Shown: one piece after another, positions 8,421 through 16,923 of the stretch | Numbering within the stretch: the first letter of the stretch is position 1 | Layout of the letters: each line of letters begins with the position of its first letter | Position numbers and translations under genes: made by a program | Assembly (NCBI RefSeq): GCF_001469955.1 | Contig: NZ_LOPU01000018.1 | Coordinates: 808,001-872,000, forward strand | Direction of reading: 5' to 3' | Length of the DNA: 64,000 nt | Source of the DNA: Haloprofundus marisrubri | GTDB taxonomy: Archaea > Halobacteriota > Halobacteria > Halobacteriales > Haloferacaceae | The notes under the pieces: model-generated | Told to the model about the DNA's origin: nothing | The model's input: only the letters and a program-made list of their open reading frames with translations | Database searches by the model: none

Positions 8421-9707
8421 TCACTGTCTCGAACTGAGCGCCGTCACCGTCTCGGAGAGAACCTCCACACCGATACCCAAGCTCCGTTCGTCGACATCGA
8501 ACCTGCTCGAGTGATGTGGTGCAGGGTGGTCGGTTCCGATGATGGCGTACGAGGCCGTCCCACCCTGTTCCTCGACGGCCTTCATGAGGTAGGTGGCGTC
8601 CTCGCTCGCTCCGAACTCGCTCGTCTCCGTGACGTCCGTGACAGCACCGTGTTCCCGAGCAACGTCGGCGACAGTCCTGCTGAACTCGGGGTCGCTGTCG
8701 GCCCGTGGCGCTTCGCCCGTGACCTCGAACTCGCTGTCGCAGGAGTGCATCTCGGCGGCCGTGTCGACGACCCGTTCCGTTTCCGCACGCAGGAACTGGA
8801 GAATTTCGTTCGTTTCCCCTCGGATTTCTCCTTCGATACGCACCTCCTCGGCGACGATGTTCGGCGCAGTCCCGCCGTCGATACGGCCGACGTTGATTCG
8901 GGTCATCCCGTCGACGTGACGGGGTATCGAGTACACGTTCTGGACGGCTGTCGATGCCGCTTGCATGGCGTTGCGTCCCTGACTCGGATTCTTCCCCGCG
9001 TGCGCGGACTCACCGCGGAATCGGGCTTCGAAGTTGGTGACCGCGAGTGGTTTCACGATTCCGCCGACGACGCTTCCCGTCGGATGTCCCAACCCGACGT
9101 GGAGTCCGAGAAAGTAGTCGACGTCGTCGGTGTGTCGGGAGAGCGCCATCGGTTTTCCACCGCCGGCGCGCTCCTCGGCGGGTTGGAAGATGAGCGTGAA
9201 CGTCCCGTCGAACTCGTCGCTCCGACTCACGGCTTCGAGCACGCCGAGTCCTGTCGTGATGTGCGCGTCGTGACCACAGGCGTGCATCACGCCGTCGTTC
9301 GTCGACCGGAACCCTTCGACGGAGGGCACGTGTTCCGAATCGTTCGCTTCCCGTTGGGGAAGCGCGTCGATGTCGACACGGAGAACGACCGTGGGGCCGT
9401 CGGTCCCTTTCTCAAGGACTGCGATGGCCCCTGTGTGTCCATCCTCCGTTAGTTCCAGAACGTCCGACCGCGCACCGGCGTCTGCAGCCCTGTCGTGCCA
9501 CTCGCGGAGCGTCGCACTGTCCGGGAGAGCCATCCGATGTTCGCTCGCGTACGCCTCCGTTCCGATGTAGAGTCGGTCGACGCCGATTCGTTCGACCTCG
9601 TCGACGATGCGACTCGTCGTGTAGTACTCACACCACGCGGGCTCCGGGTACCGGTGGAACTGCCGGCGGAGCGTCCGCAATCGGTTCCGAGCGGACTCGT
9701 CACTCAT
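8421..9707 (-). CDS. M20-family amidohydrolase (hippurate/N-acyl-amino-acid hydrolase type)
   Basis: 428 residues from ATG 9707. The dinuclear metal site of M20D peptidases is visible: HACGHDAH, QPAEERAGG, HVGLGHP and a C-terminal HPAPHHSSRFD. It should hydrolyse an N-acyl or amidated amino acid in the cytoplasm; the substrate is not fixed by sequence. The start overlaps the stop of the upstream threonine-dehydratase-like gene by 8 bp, so the two are translationally coupled and may form a short amino-acid catabolic operon. The long upstream extension of the frame is only the shadow of the neighbour's repeat tail. Confidence 0.88.
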   Translation of the reverse strand: MSDESARNRLRTLRRQFHRYPEPAWCEYYTTSRIVDEVERIGVDRLYIGTEAYASEHRMALPDSATLREWHDRAADAGARSDVLELTEDGHTGAIAVLEKGTDGPTVVLRVDIDALPQREANDSEHVPSVEGFRSTNDGVMHACGHDAHITTGLGVLEAVSRSDEFDGTFTLIFQPAEERAGGGKPMALSRHTDDVDYFLGLHVGLGHPTGSVVGGIVKPLAVTNFEARFRGESAHAGKNPSQGRNAMQAASTAVQNVYSIPRHVDGMTRINVGRIDGGTAPNIVAEEVRIEGEIRGETNEILQFLRAETERVVDTAAEMHSCDSEFEVTGEAPRADSDPEFSRTVADVAREHGAVTDVTETSEFGASEDATYLMKAVEEQGGTASYAIIGTDHPAPHHSSRFDVDERSLGIGVEVLSETVTALSSRQ

Positions 9708-10794
9708 CGTCGAGTTTCCTAGCGTTGGCGTCAGTGTCAGTGTCAGTGTCGGCGTCGGCGTCGGTGTCAGCGTCGGCTTCGGTGTCGAGCGCCCAACGTA
9801 GCTTCTCGTTGGAGAGGTTTCGACCGGAGAGTTGGAGGACGACAGTCTTCCCGGCGAGTTCGTCGGCGCGGTCCAGCGCGCCCGCGACACTCGCGGCCCC
9901 GGCACCTTCGAGGAGGATGTGTTCTCGTTCGACTATCGTCCGGACGGCCTTCCGTATCGCCTCGTCCGAAACGGTCATCATCTCCGTGAGCTTCTCGCCG
10001 AGAATCTCGGAGGTCAACGCGAACGGCACGCGCGACTGGAGCCCCTCCGCGAGGGTGTCCGCAGTCGGCTGGGGGTCGAGATGGCCCTCCTTCCACGCTC
10101 GGTACATCGCGTCCGCGTTGGACGACTGGACGCCGACGACGTCCGCGTCCGCCACCTCACCGACGGTCAGACAGTATCCCGACGCACTGCTGCCCCCGCC
10201 GATGGGGCAGAACACGGTGTCGACGTCCGGAAGTTCGTCGAGAACTTCCAGCCCCGCCGTTGCGACGCCGGCGATGAGCAGTGGTTCGTTCGCCGAGTGG
10301 ACGTACCGGTACCCGTGCTCGCTGGCCTGTTTTTCGGCCCACTCGCGGGCGTCGTCGTAGTCGCGCCCCACCCGGTGGACTTCCGCACCGAATCGCTCTA
10401 TCGCCTCGACTTTGTCCTCGTTCGGCTCGCCGGGGACGGCGATGACGACTGGGATACCGAACGTCCGCCCGGCGTAGGCGATGGACTGGCCGTGGTTGCC
10501 CGTACTCGCCGCTATCAAGCCACGGTCGGAGAACTCGGGGTCGAGTTGGGAGCACAGATTGAGACCTCCACGAACTTTGAACGCGCCCGTCGGGAGGGTG
10601 TCGTCCCGCTTGAGATACACGTCTGCGTCCAGTTCACCGGAGAGGAACTCGCTTCGGACCAGCGGCGTCTTCGGGAGGTGGCGGTCGATGACTCGTTGTG
10701 CGCTGAACACGTCCGCGAGCGTCGGTGGTGTGAGGTCGTGGTAGGGAAACACCGTGGTTTCGTCCGGTGAGTCTACCGGCTCGTACGCTGTCAT
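9700..10794 (-). CDS. PLP-dependent threonine/serine dehydratase-like enzyme
   Basis: 364 residues of fold-type II PLP enzyme. The Schiff-base lysine sits in TGAFKVRGG, the Asn loop is STGNHGQS, and the phosphate-binding glycines are CPIGGGSSASG. The length and lack of a C-terminal ACT domain point to a catabolic threonine/serine ammonia-lyase; diaminopropionate-type lyases are an alternative. The last ~22 residues are a DADTDADADTDTDTD run encoded by a 6-bp-type repeat. AT-rich sequence around 10815-10830 is placed for a leaderless transcript. It is coupled by overlap to the M20 hydrolase. Confidence 0.87.
   Translation of the reverse strand: MTAYEPVDSPDETTVFPYHDLTPPTLADVFSAQRVIDRHLPKTPLVRSEFLSGELDADVYLKRDDTLPTGAFKVRGGLNLCSQLDPEFSDRGLIAASTGNHGQSIAYAGRTFGIPVVIAVPGEPNEDKVEAIERFGAEVHRVGRDYDDAREWAEKQASEHGYRYVHSANEPLLIAGVATAGLEVLDELPDVDTVFCPIGGGSSASGYCLTVGEVADADVVGVQSSNADAMYRAWKEGHLDPQPTADTLAEGLQSRVPFALTSEILGEKLTEMMTVSDEAIRKAVRTIVEREHILLEGAGAASVAGALDRADELAGKTVVLQLSGRNLSNEKLRWALDTEADADTDADADTDTDTDANARKLDDE
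9724..9786. repeat. Hexanucleotide-type tandem repeat in coding sequence
   Basis: Variants of GTCAGT and GTCGGC/GTCGGT run for about ten units, coding Asp-Thr and Asp-Ala pairs at the C-terminus of the dehydratase. The unit is exact at GTCAGTGTCAGTGTCAGTGT. It is prone to copy-number change but keeps frame because units are multiples of three. Confidence 0.85.
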
Positions 10795-10941
10795 GCCCGA
10801 GAATGGTCTATCCGATTGTTAATTGTTTTCCATGCCCGTATCCTATCAGATTCGGTTCACGTCGTCGCACAGCGCTGCCTTCTCTCCGTTAGCGGCTACT
10901 GTCGCTGTTGGCAGTCTCCGGCTCTCGGTGGAGTCGGGCCG

Positions 10942-12693
10942 TTACTCCCGCCAGCGCGCGTCCGACAACGTCTGTTGGACCGCCTCCTCGCCCACCGCTG
11001 CAGCGAGCGTCTGGAACCCTTGCCGCTCGACGTTGTCCTTTGCATTTGCCACTAGTCGTGAGACGATGAACTCCGGCGTGGACTTGCCGACGGTCCCGAA
11101 TCTGGGCTGATAGTCGACGCGCAGCTTCAGGTCGGGCGTCAGCCCTTCGGCGAAGATGCCGTCGATACGCGCCGCCGCCGGAAGCGGGCTGAGGTCGTCG
11201 GCGAGGTGGGTGACGTAGACGCCGACGGCGTTGCGGTCGACGGTGAGGCCGACGAGACCACCCAGCAAGTCCGCCGCCCGGCCGGGTTCGGTGATGGCCT
11301 CGAACTCGTCGACGAGCATCAGCGTCCGACCCTCTCCCGACAGCGGCGGGACGATGGATTTCAGCGTCGATTCCAGCACTCCGGCGTTGAAACTCGCGTG
11401 ACGACGATGGAACACCACGGTGTCGAAGTCGCCGACCTGTGCGCGACTCGCCGGAACGGGCAAGCCCATCGCCGCGAGCAGCGCCACCTGACACAGCGTC
11501 TCCAGAAGCGTCGTCTTCCCGCCGGAGTTCGCGCCGGTCAGGACGGTCACGCGCTCGTCTGCGGGCGGTTGCGGTTCGCCCGAGAGCGTGTGGTGACCGA
11601 CGGCGTAGGTGACCGGTTGCACGTCGTCGTCCAAAAAGAGATGTCGCGCCTCGACGGCGGCGACGCCGAACGGTTGGTCGTCGTTTCCACCTAACTCCGG
11701 GCGGACGAGGTCGTACGCGTCCGCAAAGCGTGCAAGCGAGAGTGCGAACGCGCTGTCTTCGACCGCGTCCACGGCGATATCGATGTCGTCGCGGGCGTTC
11801 TCTATCGTTTCGTGGAGGTCGGCGGCAACGCTGTCTTCACGTTCGTCGACCCGTTCGCGGAGGTCCGCCGAGAGCGTTCGGAGCGTCGTGCTGACGAAGT
11901 CCGCCGCGCCGACGGGGTCGTCCGCGGCCGCGCCGAGCACGTCGTCGCGCGAGAGTTCGGTCTCGGCGGCGACGTAGTCGGCCACCGCGTGCTCGAAGTC
12001 GTCGAGGTTGCGCGCACCCGCCTCCCGAACGGTTTCGAGCAGGTCGAACGCGCCGGATTCGAGGCGTTCGGCGGCCTCTAAGCGCCTCCGAAGGCGGTCG
12101 AGCGTCTCGTCTGCACCCTCCAGCACGTCGTCTCCGTCGACGTAGCCGAGAGCGCCCATCGCCTCCGAGAGCGCCTCCTCGTCGGCGTCCGAAAGCGGCG
12201 CGAACGGTCCCGTGTCGAGGCCGATGTCGCGGAGGGTGACTGCGGCTTCGACGGCGGCACGCTCGGTGCCGCCCGCCTCGTCGTAGGTAGCGAACGCCGC
12301 GAGCACGTCGTCGCGGGCGTCGTCGTCCAACCCCGCCCACGCCTCGCGGGCGGCCTCGATTTCGTCGAGTCGTGCCTCGCGCTCGGCCCGCTCCGAAAGG
12401 GGTGTGAGCACACGGATTCGGTCGCCGGCGTGGCGCGTCACCGCGTGTTCGCCCGCCAGCGAGAGCAACTCGTCGTAGACGGTACGGGCGTCTCTGGTTC
12501 CGAGCGTCGCCATCCCGGCGTCACCGTTGGCGCGCCGGAGGATGCGCGTCGCGCGCCCGGCGGGGATGCCCGCCTCGGTCAGCGCCCGCACGTCGGCGGA
12601 TTCGATAGCTTCGACGGCGGCGGCGACGCCGAGCGTCTCCTGTAATCTGTCGCTCGTCTTCGGCCCGACTCCCCAGTACTCCTGCAGTCGCAT
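10942..12693 (-). CDS. MutS-like ATPase with N-terminal helix-hairpin-helix
   Basis: 583 residues. The N-terminus (WGVGPKTSDRLQETLG ... AGIPAGRATRILRRAN) is a helix-hairpin-helix pair. The middle (~130-330) is helical and charged like the MutS lever/clamp. The C-terminal ATPase has Walker A GANSGGKTTLLE and Walker B LMLVDEFEAITEPGR. There is no mismatch-recognition domain I, so this belongs with MutS5/MutS2-type proteins rather than canonical MutS; the role in repair or recombination is inferred from family only. No Smr nuclease domain is present. Confidence 0.85.
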   Translation of the reverse strand: MRLQEYWGVGPKTSDRLQETLGVAAAVEAIESADVRALTEAGIPAGRATRILRRANGDAGMATLGTRDARTVYDELLSLAGEHAVTRHAGDRIRVLTPLSERAEREARLDEIEAAREAWAGLDDDARDDVLAAFATYDEAGGTERAAVEAAVTLRDIGLDTGPFAPLSDADEEALSEAMGALGYVDGDDVLEGADETLDRLRRRLEAAERLESGAFDLLETVREAGARNLDDFEHAVADYVAAETELSRDDVLGAAADDPVGAADFVSTTLRTLSADLRERVDEREDSVAADLHETIENARDDIDIAVDAVEDSAFALSLARFADAYDLVRPELGGNDDQPFGVAAVEARHLFLDDDVQPVTYAVGHHTLSGEPQPPADERVTVLTGANSGGKTTLLETLCQVALLAAMGLPVPASRAQVGDFDTVVFHRRHASFNAGVLESTLKSIVPPLSGEGRTLMLVDEFEAITEPGRAADLLGGLVGLTVDRNAVGVYVTHLADDLSPLPAAARIDGIFAEGLTPDLKLRVDYQPRFGTVGKSTPEFIVSRLVANAKDNVERQGFQTLAAAVGEEAVQQTLSDARWRE

Positions 12694-12752
12694 GGTCGTG
12701 GCTGAGGCGGACGCGTCTTAGTGGTACTCGTTCGCCGCCACAAAAAGTCGAG

Positions 12753-12992
12753 TTAATCGAACGCGACGGTCGATTCTCTCGTCGTCTCCGACGTAGAGCG
12801 CGTGGCGAGAATGTGTACGAGCGTGACGACCGCTTCCTCGTGGTCGGCACGTGACGCCTGCAGCGACATCGGCGTGACGCCGAGTTTTCGGTATGGTTCG
12901 AAGTCCGCTCGCGTCGCGTCGCCGCGGCGGACGTACTCTTGGCCGAGGAGGACGAGCAGGGAGTGATACTGGACGAGTTCCTGCTTTTTCAT
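12753..12992 (-). CDS. UPF0058 family protein
   Basis: 79 residues. MKKQELVQYHSLLVLLGQEY and LGVTPMSLQASRADHEEAV match the haloarchaeal UPF0058 family, small helical proteins of unknown function. It is cytoplasmic with no metal motif. The gene stands 60 bp upstream of mutS-like on the same strand and might be cotranscribed with it. The 282-bp region before it holds a perfect palindrome. Confidence 0.85.
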   Translation of the reverse strand: MKKQELVQYHSLLVLLGQEYVRRGDATRADFEPYRKLGVTPMSLQASRADHEEAVVTLVHILATRSTSETTRESTVAFD

Positions 12993-13079
12993 TGCGACCG
13001 TTCTTAGGGCTGAAGCCGTGTAAGCGCCACGGTGAGGTGGGTGACGGAGACGACCACCGTCATCACCACCCGAGAGGTG

Positions 13080-13105
13080 TGGAAAGCTATCTAGATAGCT
13101 TTCCA
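13080..13105. repeat. Perfect 26-bp palindrome
   Basis: The arm TGGAAAGCTATCT is followed directly by its exact reverse complement with no loop. It lies 88 bp upstream of UPF0058 and 170 bp past the end of the cupin gene. It is AT-richer than its surroundings and is followed by AGATATCT, itself palindromic. It could be a dimer-binding operator or a terminator-like fold; no T-tract follows. Confidence 0.9.
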
Positions 13106-13274
13106 GATATCTTGTTAGGTATGCAGTCGCCGAGGCGCTGTACCGGTGACAGATTAACCGAACCGTATGAAATCCGGAGGAGTCGTTCAGTAGCCATCTC
13201 CCAGTGTCGCCCGCGTCGTCGCCGAGACAACCGCCCGCTGTGTATCCCTCCTCTCCGGCCGGCGTTCGTTCGAA

Positions 13275-13676
13275 CTACTCGTCGCCTTCGTATTCGTCGT
13301 CGGTGACGTGCTCCATCCAGGTGACGACGTCTCCGTCGAGTTCCTCCTGAATCGCGACGTGCGTCATCGCCTTCTCGGGTGATGCGCCGTGCCAATGCTT
13401 CTCGTCCGGTGGGAACCAGACGACGTCGCCCGCCCGTACCTGTTCGATTGGCCCCCCTTCGCGCTGGACGAGGCCACATCCACTCGTGATGATGAGTCGC
13501 TGTCCCAGTGGGTGGGTGTGCCACGCAGTCCGCGCACCGGGTTCGAACGTCACACTCGCCGCCGCTGCACGGGCATCGTCCCGCGAGTCGAACAAGGGGT
13601 CGATTCGAACATCGCCTGTGAAGTATTCGTCCGGGCCTTCGTTCGACGGGAGCGAACAGCCGTTTGTGATTTCCAT
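13275..13676 (-). CDS. Cupin protein resembling manganese (R)-mandelonitrile lyase
   Basis: 133 residues, single cupin. The stretch [18 protein letters not shown], the [22 protein letters not shown] block and [10 protein letters not shown] give the metal-binding His/His/Gln/His pattern. The wording is very close, from memory, to the cupin hydroxynitrile lyase of Granulicella and related proteins, which bind manganese; that activity may be incidental to the natural role. A strong TATA-like box (GGTATTTAACC, ~13739-13749) precedes it by ~65 bp, implying a short leader. It lies next to an SDR and an HTH_10 regulator on the same strand. Confidence 0.82.
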   Translation of the reverse strand: MEITNGCSLPSNEGPDEYFTGDVRIDPLFDSRDDARAAAASVTFEPGARTAWHTHPLGQRLIITSGCGLVQREGGPIEQVRAGDVVWFPPDEKHWHGASPEKAMTHVAIQEELDGDVVTWMEHVTDDEYEGDE

Positions 13677-13897
13677 GGTCTGTCTCCACGTGTGAGTCGC
13701 CGTCGTGGCCCTTGGGTTCGATGCTATCTGTGAAGGATGGTTAAATACCGCATGTCGCAGTCGCCGTTGCGTTCTCGCATTCTCACGTTCACAGCGAGTT
13801 AGAGTGGAGGGCGAATGAGACTGGAGGAGTTCAGCGACTGGAGCGGACCAAGACAGGATTCGAGTCCAACTCGGGACTCAGTACCGAACGGCTCGAA

Positions 13898-14662
13898 TTA
13901 CGGCTGAACCTGGTCGAGTGGCCGGATTAGTACTTCGTTGATATCGACGCGCTGGGGTTGCGTCACGACGAACGTGATAGTGCGAGCGATATCTTCGGGT
14001 GCGAGTGCGTCCATCGACCCGACGTACTCCTTGACGTTCGACTGGACGTCGTCGTCCGGAATGTGTTCGAGCAGTTCGGTATCGACTGCACCGGGTTCGA
14101 TGGTAGCCACACGAATGCCTTCCTCGGCGACGTCGAGTCGCAGCGAGTCACCGAACATCTTGACGCCAGCTTTCGCCGCGTTGTAGTGGGAACTGTTCGG
14201 TTGGAGGAACCGCCCGACGACCGAGGAGAGATTGACGATGTGTCCGCGCTCCTGTTCTATCATCGTGGGGACGACGGCGTGGGTGAGTGTGATGAGGCCG
14301 CTGAGGTTCACGTCGATAGTCGTCTGCAGCGTCTCGCGGTCCGCCTCCGCGATGTGTGCGAGCGGCATGAGACCGGCGTTGTTCACGAGGATATCGATGC
14401 GACCGTACTCGTCGAGTGTGGTCTCGACCAAGTTGTCGATGTCGTCGTCGTCGGTAACGTCGGTTGCAACGACGAGTGCCTCTCCGTCGCCGTCTTCGAT
14501 ACGAGCTTCGAGTGCTTCGAGTTCACCTTCACGACGGGCGGCGAGCACGACGCTCGCTCCACGCGATGCGAGTGACTCGGCAGTTGCGCTACCGATGCCC
14601 GAAGAGGCCCCGGTGACGATTGCGACCTGTCCATCCAGTTCCGAACCGAATTCTGTCGACAT
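13898..14662 (-). CDS. SDR family oxidoreductase
   Basis: 254 residues. Classical short-chain dehydrogenase: NAD(P)-binding TGASSGIG, NNAG, catalytic Ser in NLSSVVG and YNAAK. The end segment EDIARTITFVVTQPQRVDINEVLIRP is typical of the YdfG-like group acting on hydroxy acids or small carbonyls. Start is ATG 14662; a TTG one codon earlier is less likely. An AT-rich box (ATATTTAAAC, ~14714-14723) lies ~55 bp upstream. It is located between the cupin and the HTH_10 gene, all on the minus strand. Confidence 0.87.
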   Translation of the reverse strand: MSTEFGSELDGQVAIVTGASSGIGSATAESLASRGASVVLAARREGELEALEARIEDGDGEALVVATDVTDDDDIDNLVETTLDEYGRIDILVNNAGLMPLAHIAEADRETLQTTIDVNLSGLITLTHAVVPTMIEQERGHIVNLSSVVGRFLQPNSSHYNAAKAGVKMFGDSLRLDVAEEGIRVATIEPGAVDTELLEHIPDDDVQSNVKEYVGSMDALAPEDIARTITFVVTQPQRVDINEVLIRPLDQVQP

Positions 14663-14794
14663 CAACTAGATGGAGACTCGTCACGGCTTTCGCAGTTGTG
14701 CTATCCTGAAAGGGTGTTTAAATATGCCGTGCTGTCGAACTCGTTCGTCCGAACGTCAGCCCCGACGAACGCGAGACGAAAGGAGAGTCCGATA

Positions 14795-15472
14795 CTACTT
14801 GGGAAGGGTGTTTATCTGCGGCTGTGAACCGAGCGCCGAAGTGATGAGTTGGCGCTCACCGCGTCGGAGGAGACCCGACATAGACGGTTGTGAGATGCCC
14901 ATCTCTTCGGCCAGTTCTTCGCTGCTGACCTGACGCGGACTTTCGTAGTAGCCTCGACCGATTGCCAAGGTGAGCGCCTCCTGTTGGCGGTCGGTCAGGC
15001 CGTACTGAGACGACGTGTCGTCTTCGGGCGGGTTCTGCGATATCGAGACGAGTTCGACCCCGATTCCGTACTCCTCACACCGGGTTCGCATTCCGTTGAA
15101 CGCACTGTAGTTCTGGAACAGTTTCTTCTCGTACCAGCCGTCGGGTGTGACGACCGTAGGTTCCACTTGACTCGCCGTGAACCGCTCGGGGGCGAACGCG
15201 TCCGCGACGACGTCTTCGAGTTCGATGGTGAGTTGGTAGACGTCTTTGCCGCTGGCGTGTCCGAGCGGTGTGGTTTCGACGACTTCGTCGAACGTTGAGA
15301 GGTCGTCTTCGGAGACGTCGTCGGTCGAATCGAAGTAGACGGTGAACACTCTCGCAGTTCGTTCGCGACAGAGTCCGTGAACGCATTCGAACTGACTCGA
15401 CGGAACCGAGTCGGCGAGCGTGACGAGTGGGAGTGAAGGTGACCGGATAACGAACTCCGTGGTGAGGGTCAT
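14795..15472 (-). CDS. HTH_10 (bacterio-opsin-activator type) transcriptional regulator
   Basis: 225 residues. The N-terminal ~150 residues form an acidic sensor region. The C-terminus has YGLTDRQQEALTLAIGRGYY followed by VSSEELAEEMGISQPSMSGLLRRGERQLI, the HTH_10 domain of Bat-like haloarchaeal regulators. It probably controls adjacent genes; the SDR and the cupin, each with a pronounced TATA box, are the obvious candidates, by position only. Confidence 0.87.
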   Translation of the reverse strand: MTLTTEFVIRSPSLPLVTLADSVPSSQFECVHGLCRERTARVFTVYFDSTDDVSEDDLSTFDEVVETTPLGHASGKDVYQLTIELEDVVADAFAPERFTASQVEPTVVTPDGWYEKKLFQNYSAFNGMRTRCEEYGIGVELVSISQNPPEDDTSSQYGLTDRQQEALTLAIGRGYYESPRQVSSEELAEEMGISQPSMSGLLRRGERQLITSALGSQPQINTLPK

Positions 15473-15590
15473 GAGACAGCGGTATGCTTCCCTCGGAGTT
15501 AAACGACACGCGCCTGCTGTTCGACAGGCGACTCAACGGAGATTGATATGTTCTGCGGAGCGATGGAGGTCGATTCTGTAACGGGTCCGA

Positions 15591-16394
15591 TTATCGGTTC
15601 CACCCGCCGTCGAACGACTCGAACCGTTCGAGGTCGTGACCGTACAGCACGTCGGCGTCGTGGCGACGCTGGAGTTCCTTGACGAGTTGGAGGCTGTCGA
15701 ACCAGTCGCGGTCGCTCCACAGCAGGCCGGGTCCGAGCGGAACTTCGTCGGTGTAGTTGGCGTCGACGTAACACTCGTCACCGGCGATGAGGACAGTGTC
15801 GTCGGGGAGGTCGATTTTTGCGCCCATCACGCCGGGCGTGTGTCCCGGCAGGTGCAGAAGTTCAAAGTCGTCGAACAAGGTGGTGCGGTGACGGTGGACG
15901 ATTTCCCAGTTGAGGTCGTAGTCGAAGTCCGAGGCGAGATACGCGATGGAGCCTTCCATCGTCTTGGCGCTGTAGTACGCGAACTTGAACTCCTCCTCGT
16001 GGACGTAGATAGGCACGTCAGTGTCGGCGAAGTTGTAGAGGCCGCCCGCGTGGTCGAGGTGGAGGTGACTCATCACGACGGCGTCGATGTCCGAGAGGTC
16101 GTAGCCGGCGGCGTCGAGGTCGGATTCGAGGTCGTGGTCGGCGGCGTCGTAATGTTCGAACGCGCCGTACAGCGGTGCGGGCCAGTAGCCGTCGCCCGCT
16201 TTCGGGTGCGACCCGGTGTCCCACAGCACCGTCGCGTCGGGGTGGTCGACGACGGCGTTCCAGACGACGAACTCCGCGAAGTCGTGTTCCGGGTTGGGGT
16301 TGTCGGCACTGGCCATCGCGTAGCCGTCGACGACGTAGTTCATATCCGCGCGGACGCGTCCCCGGTCGAGCAGGTGGATACTGGCGTCAACCAT
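15591..16394 (-). CDS. Metallo-beta-lactamase fold lactonase-like hydrolase
   Basis: 267 residues from ATG 16394. The MBL signature SHLHLDHAGG is present with downstream LPGHTPG, GDECY and a C-terminal GHD, giving a two-zinc site. The overall plan and length match N-acyl-homoserine-lactonase-family proteins; the real substrate may be another lactone or ester. Cytoplasmic, with no signal peptide. It is divergent from the small acidic protein gene at 16480. Confidence 0.83.
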   Translation of the reverse strand: MVDASIHLLDRGRVRADMNYVVDGYAMASADNPNPEHDFAEFVVWNAVVDHPDATVLWDTGSHPKAGDGYWPAPLYGAFEHYDAADHDLESDLDAAGYDLSDIDAVVMSHLHLDHAGGLYNFADTDVPIYVHEEEFKFAYYSAKTMEGSIAYLASDFDYDLNWEIVHRHRTTLFDDFELLHLPGHTPGVMGAKIDLPDDTVLIAGDECYVDANYTDEVPLGPGLLWSDRDWFDSLQLVKELQRRHDADVLYGHDLERFESFDGGWNR

Positions 16395-16479
16395 ACGATG
16401 AGTAGGGCCGCCCGGACGATAACTGTTCAACACGCCGAGAGATGCGACGAGCGAAGTCCTCACGCGTTGTAGCGTCTGC

Positions 16480-16818
16480 ATGGACGAACCCACTGTGGCC
16501 GAAGGCTGGCCCGACCGCCCGTTGAGTGGTGAGGAGACCCGCGACCTACTCGACGACGAGGTCACCACCGTCCACGTGATGGACCACGACCCGGCGACGC
16601 GCGGCGTGATTCTCGGCGACGACGACCCCGGCCCCGACGAATCTATCGTCGAACTCGTACTCGAAACCGACGACGAGTACCGGATGTACAGCTACACCCG
16701 CGACAACGACGGCACGCGCTGGATGGACTACGGCACCGAGCGGAAAGGAACCGACGGCGAGGAGCAGATGCAAGCGACGCTCGGAAGTTACCGCGTGTTC
16801 GCGTCGAGAGAGACATAA
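16480..16818 (+). CDS. Hypothetical acidic haloarchaeal protein
   Basis: 112 residues, strongly acidic, no hydrophobic segment or metal motif. It contains TVHVMDHDPATRGVILGDDDPG and MYSYTRDNDGTRWMDYGTE, suggesting a small alpha/beta fold. I recognise no characterised family. Start ATG 16480 leaves 85 bp to the divergent lactonase gene. The MFS gene follows 105 bp downstream on the same strand. Confidence 0.65.
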   Translation: MDEPTVAEGWPDRPLSGEETRDLLDDEVTTVHVMDHDPATRGVILGDDDPGPDESIVELVLETDDEYRMYSYTRDNDGTRWMDYGTERKGTDGEEQMQATLGSYRVFASRET

Positions 16819-16923
16819 TATAGCGAGTCGTAGCGACATCGGTCGCGGCACCGACGGTGAGGAATCGCGGAAACGCGGGCCGCCACCGAACCGTTCAGGA
16901 GGGCCGCCGGAGAACCGCTCGTC

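Noticed and set aside
13841-13900. tRNA-like T-arm (GGATTCGAGTCC)
   Set aside because: No 7-bp acceptor stem, D-arm or anticodon arm can be built around it.
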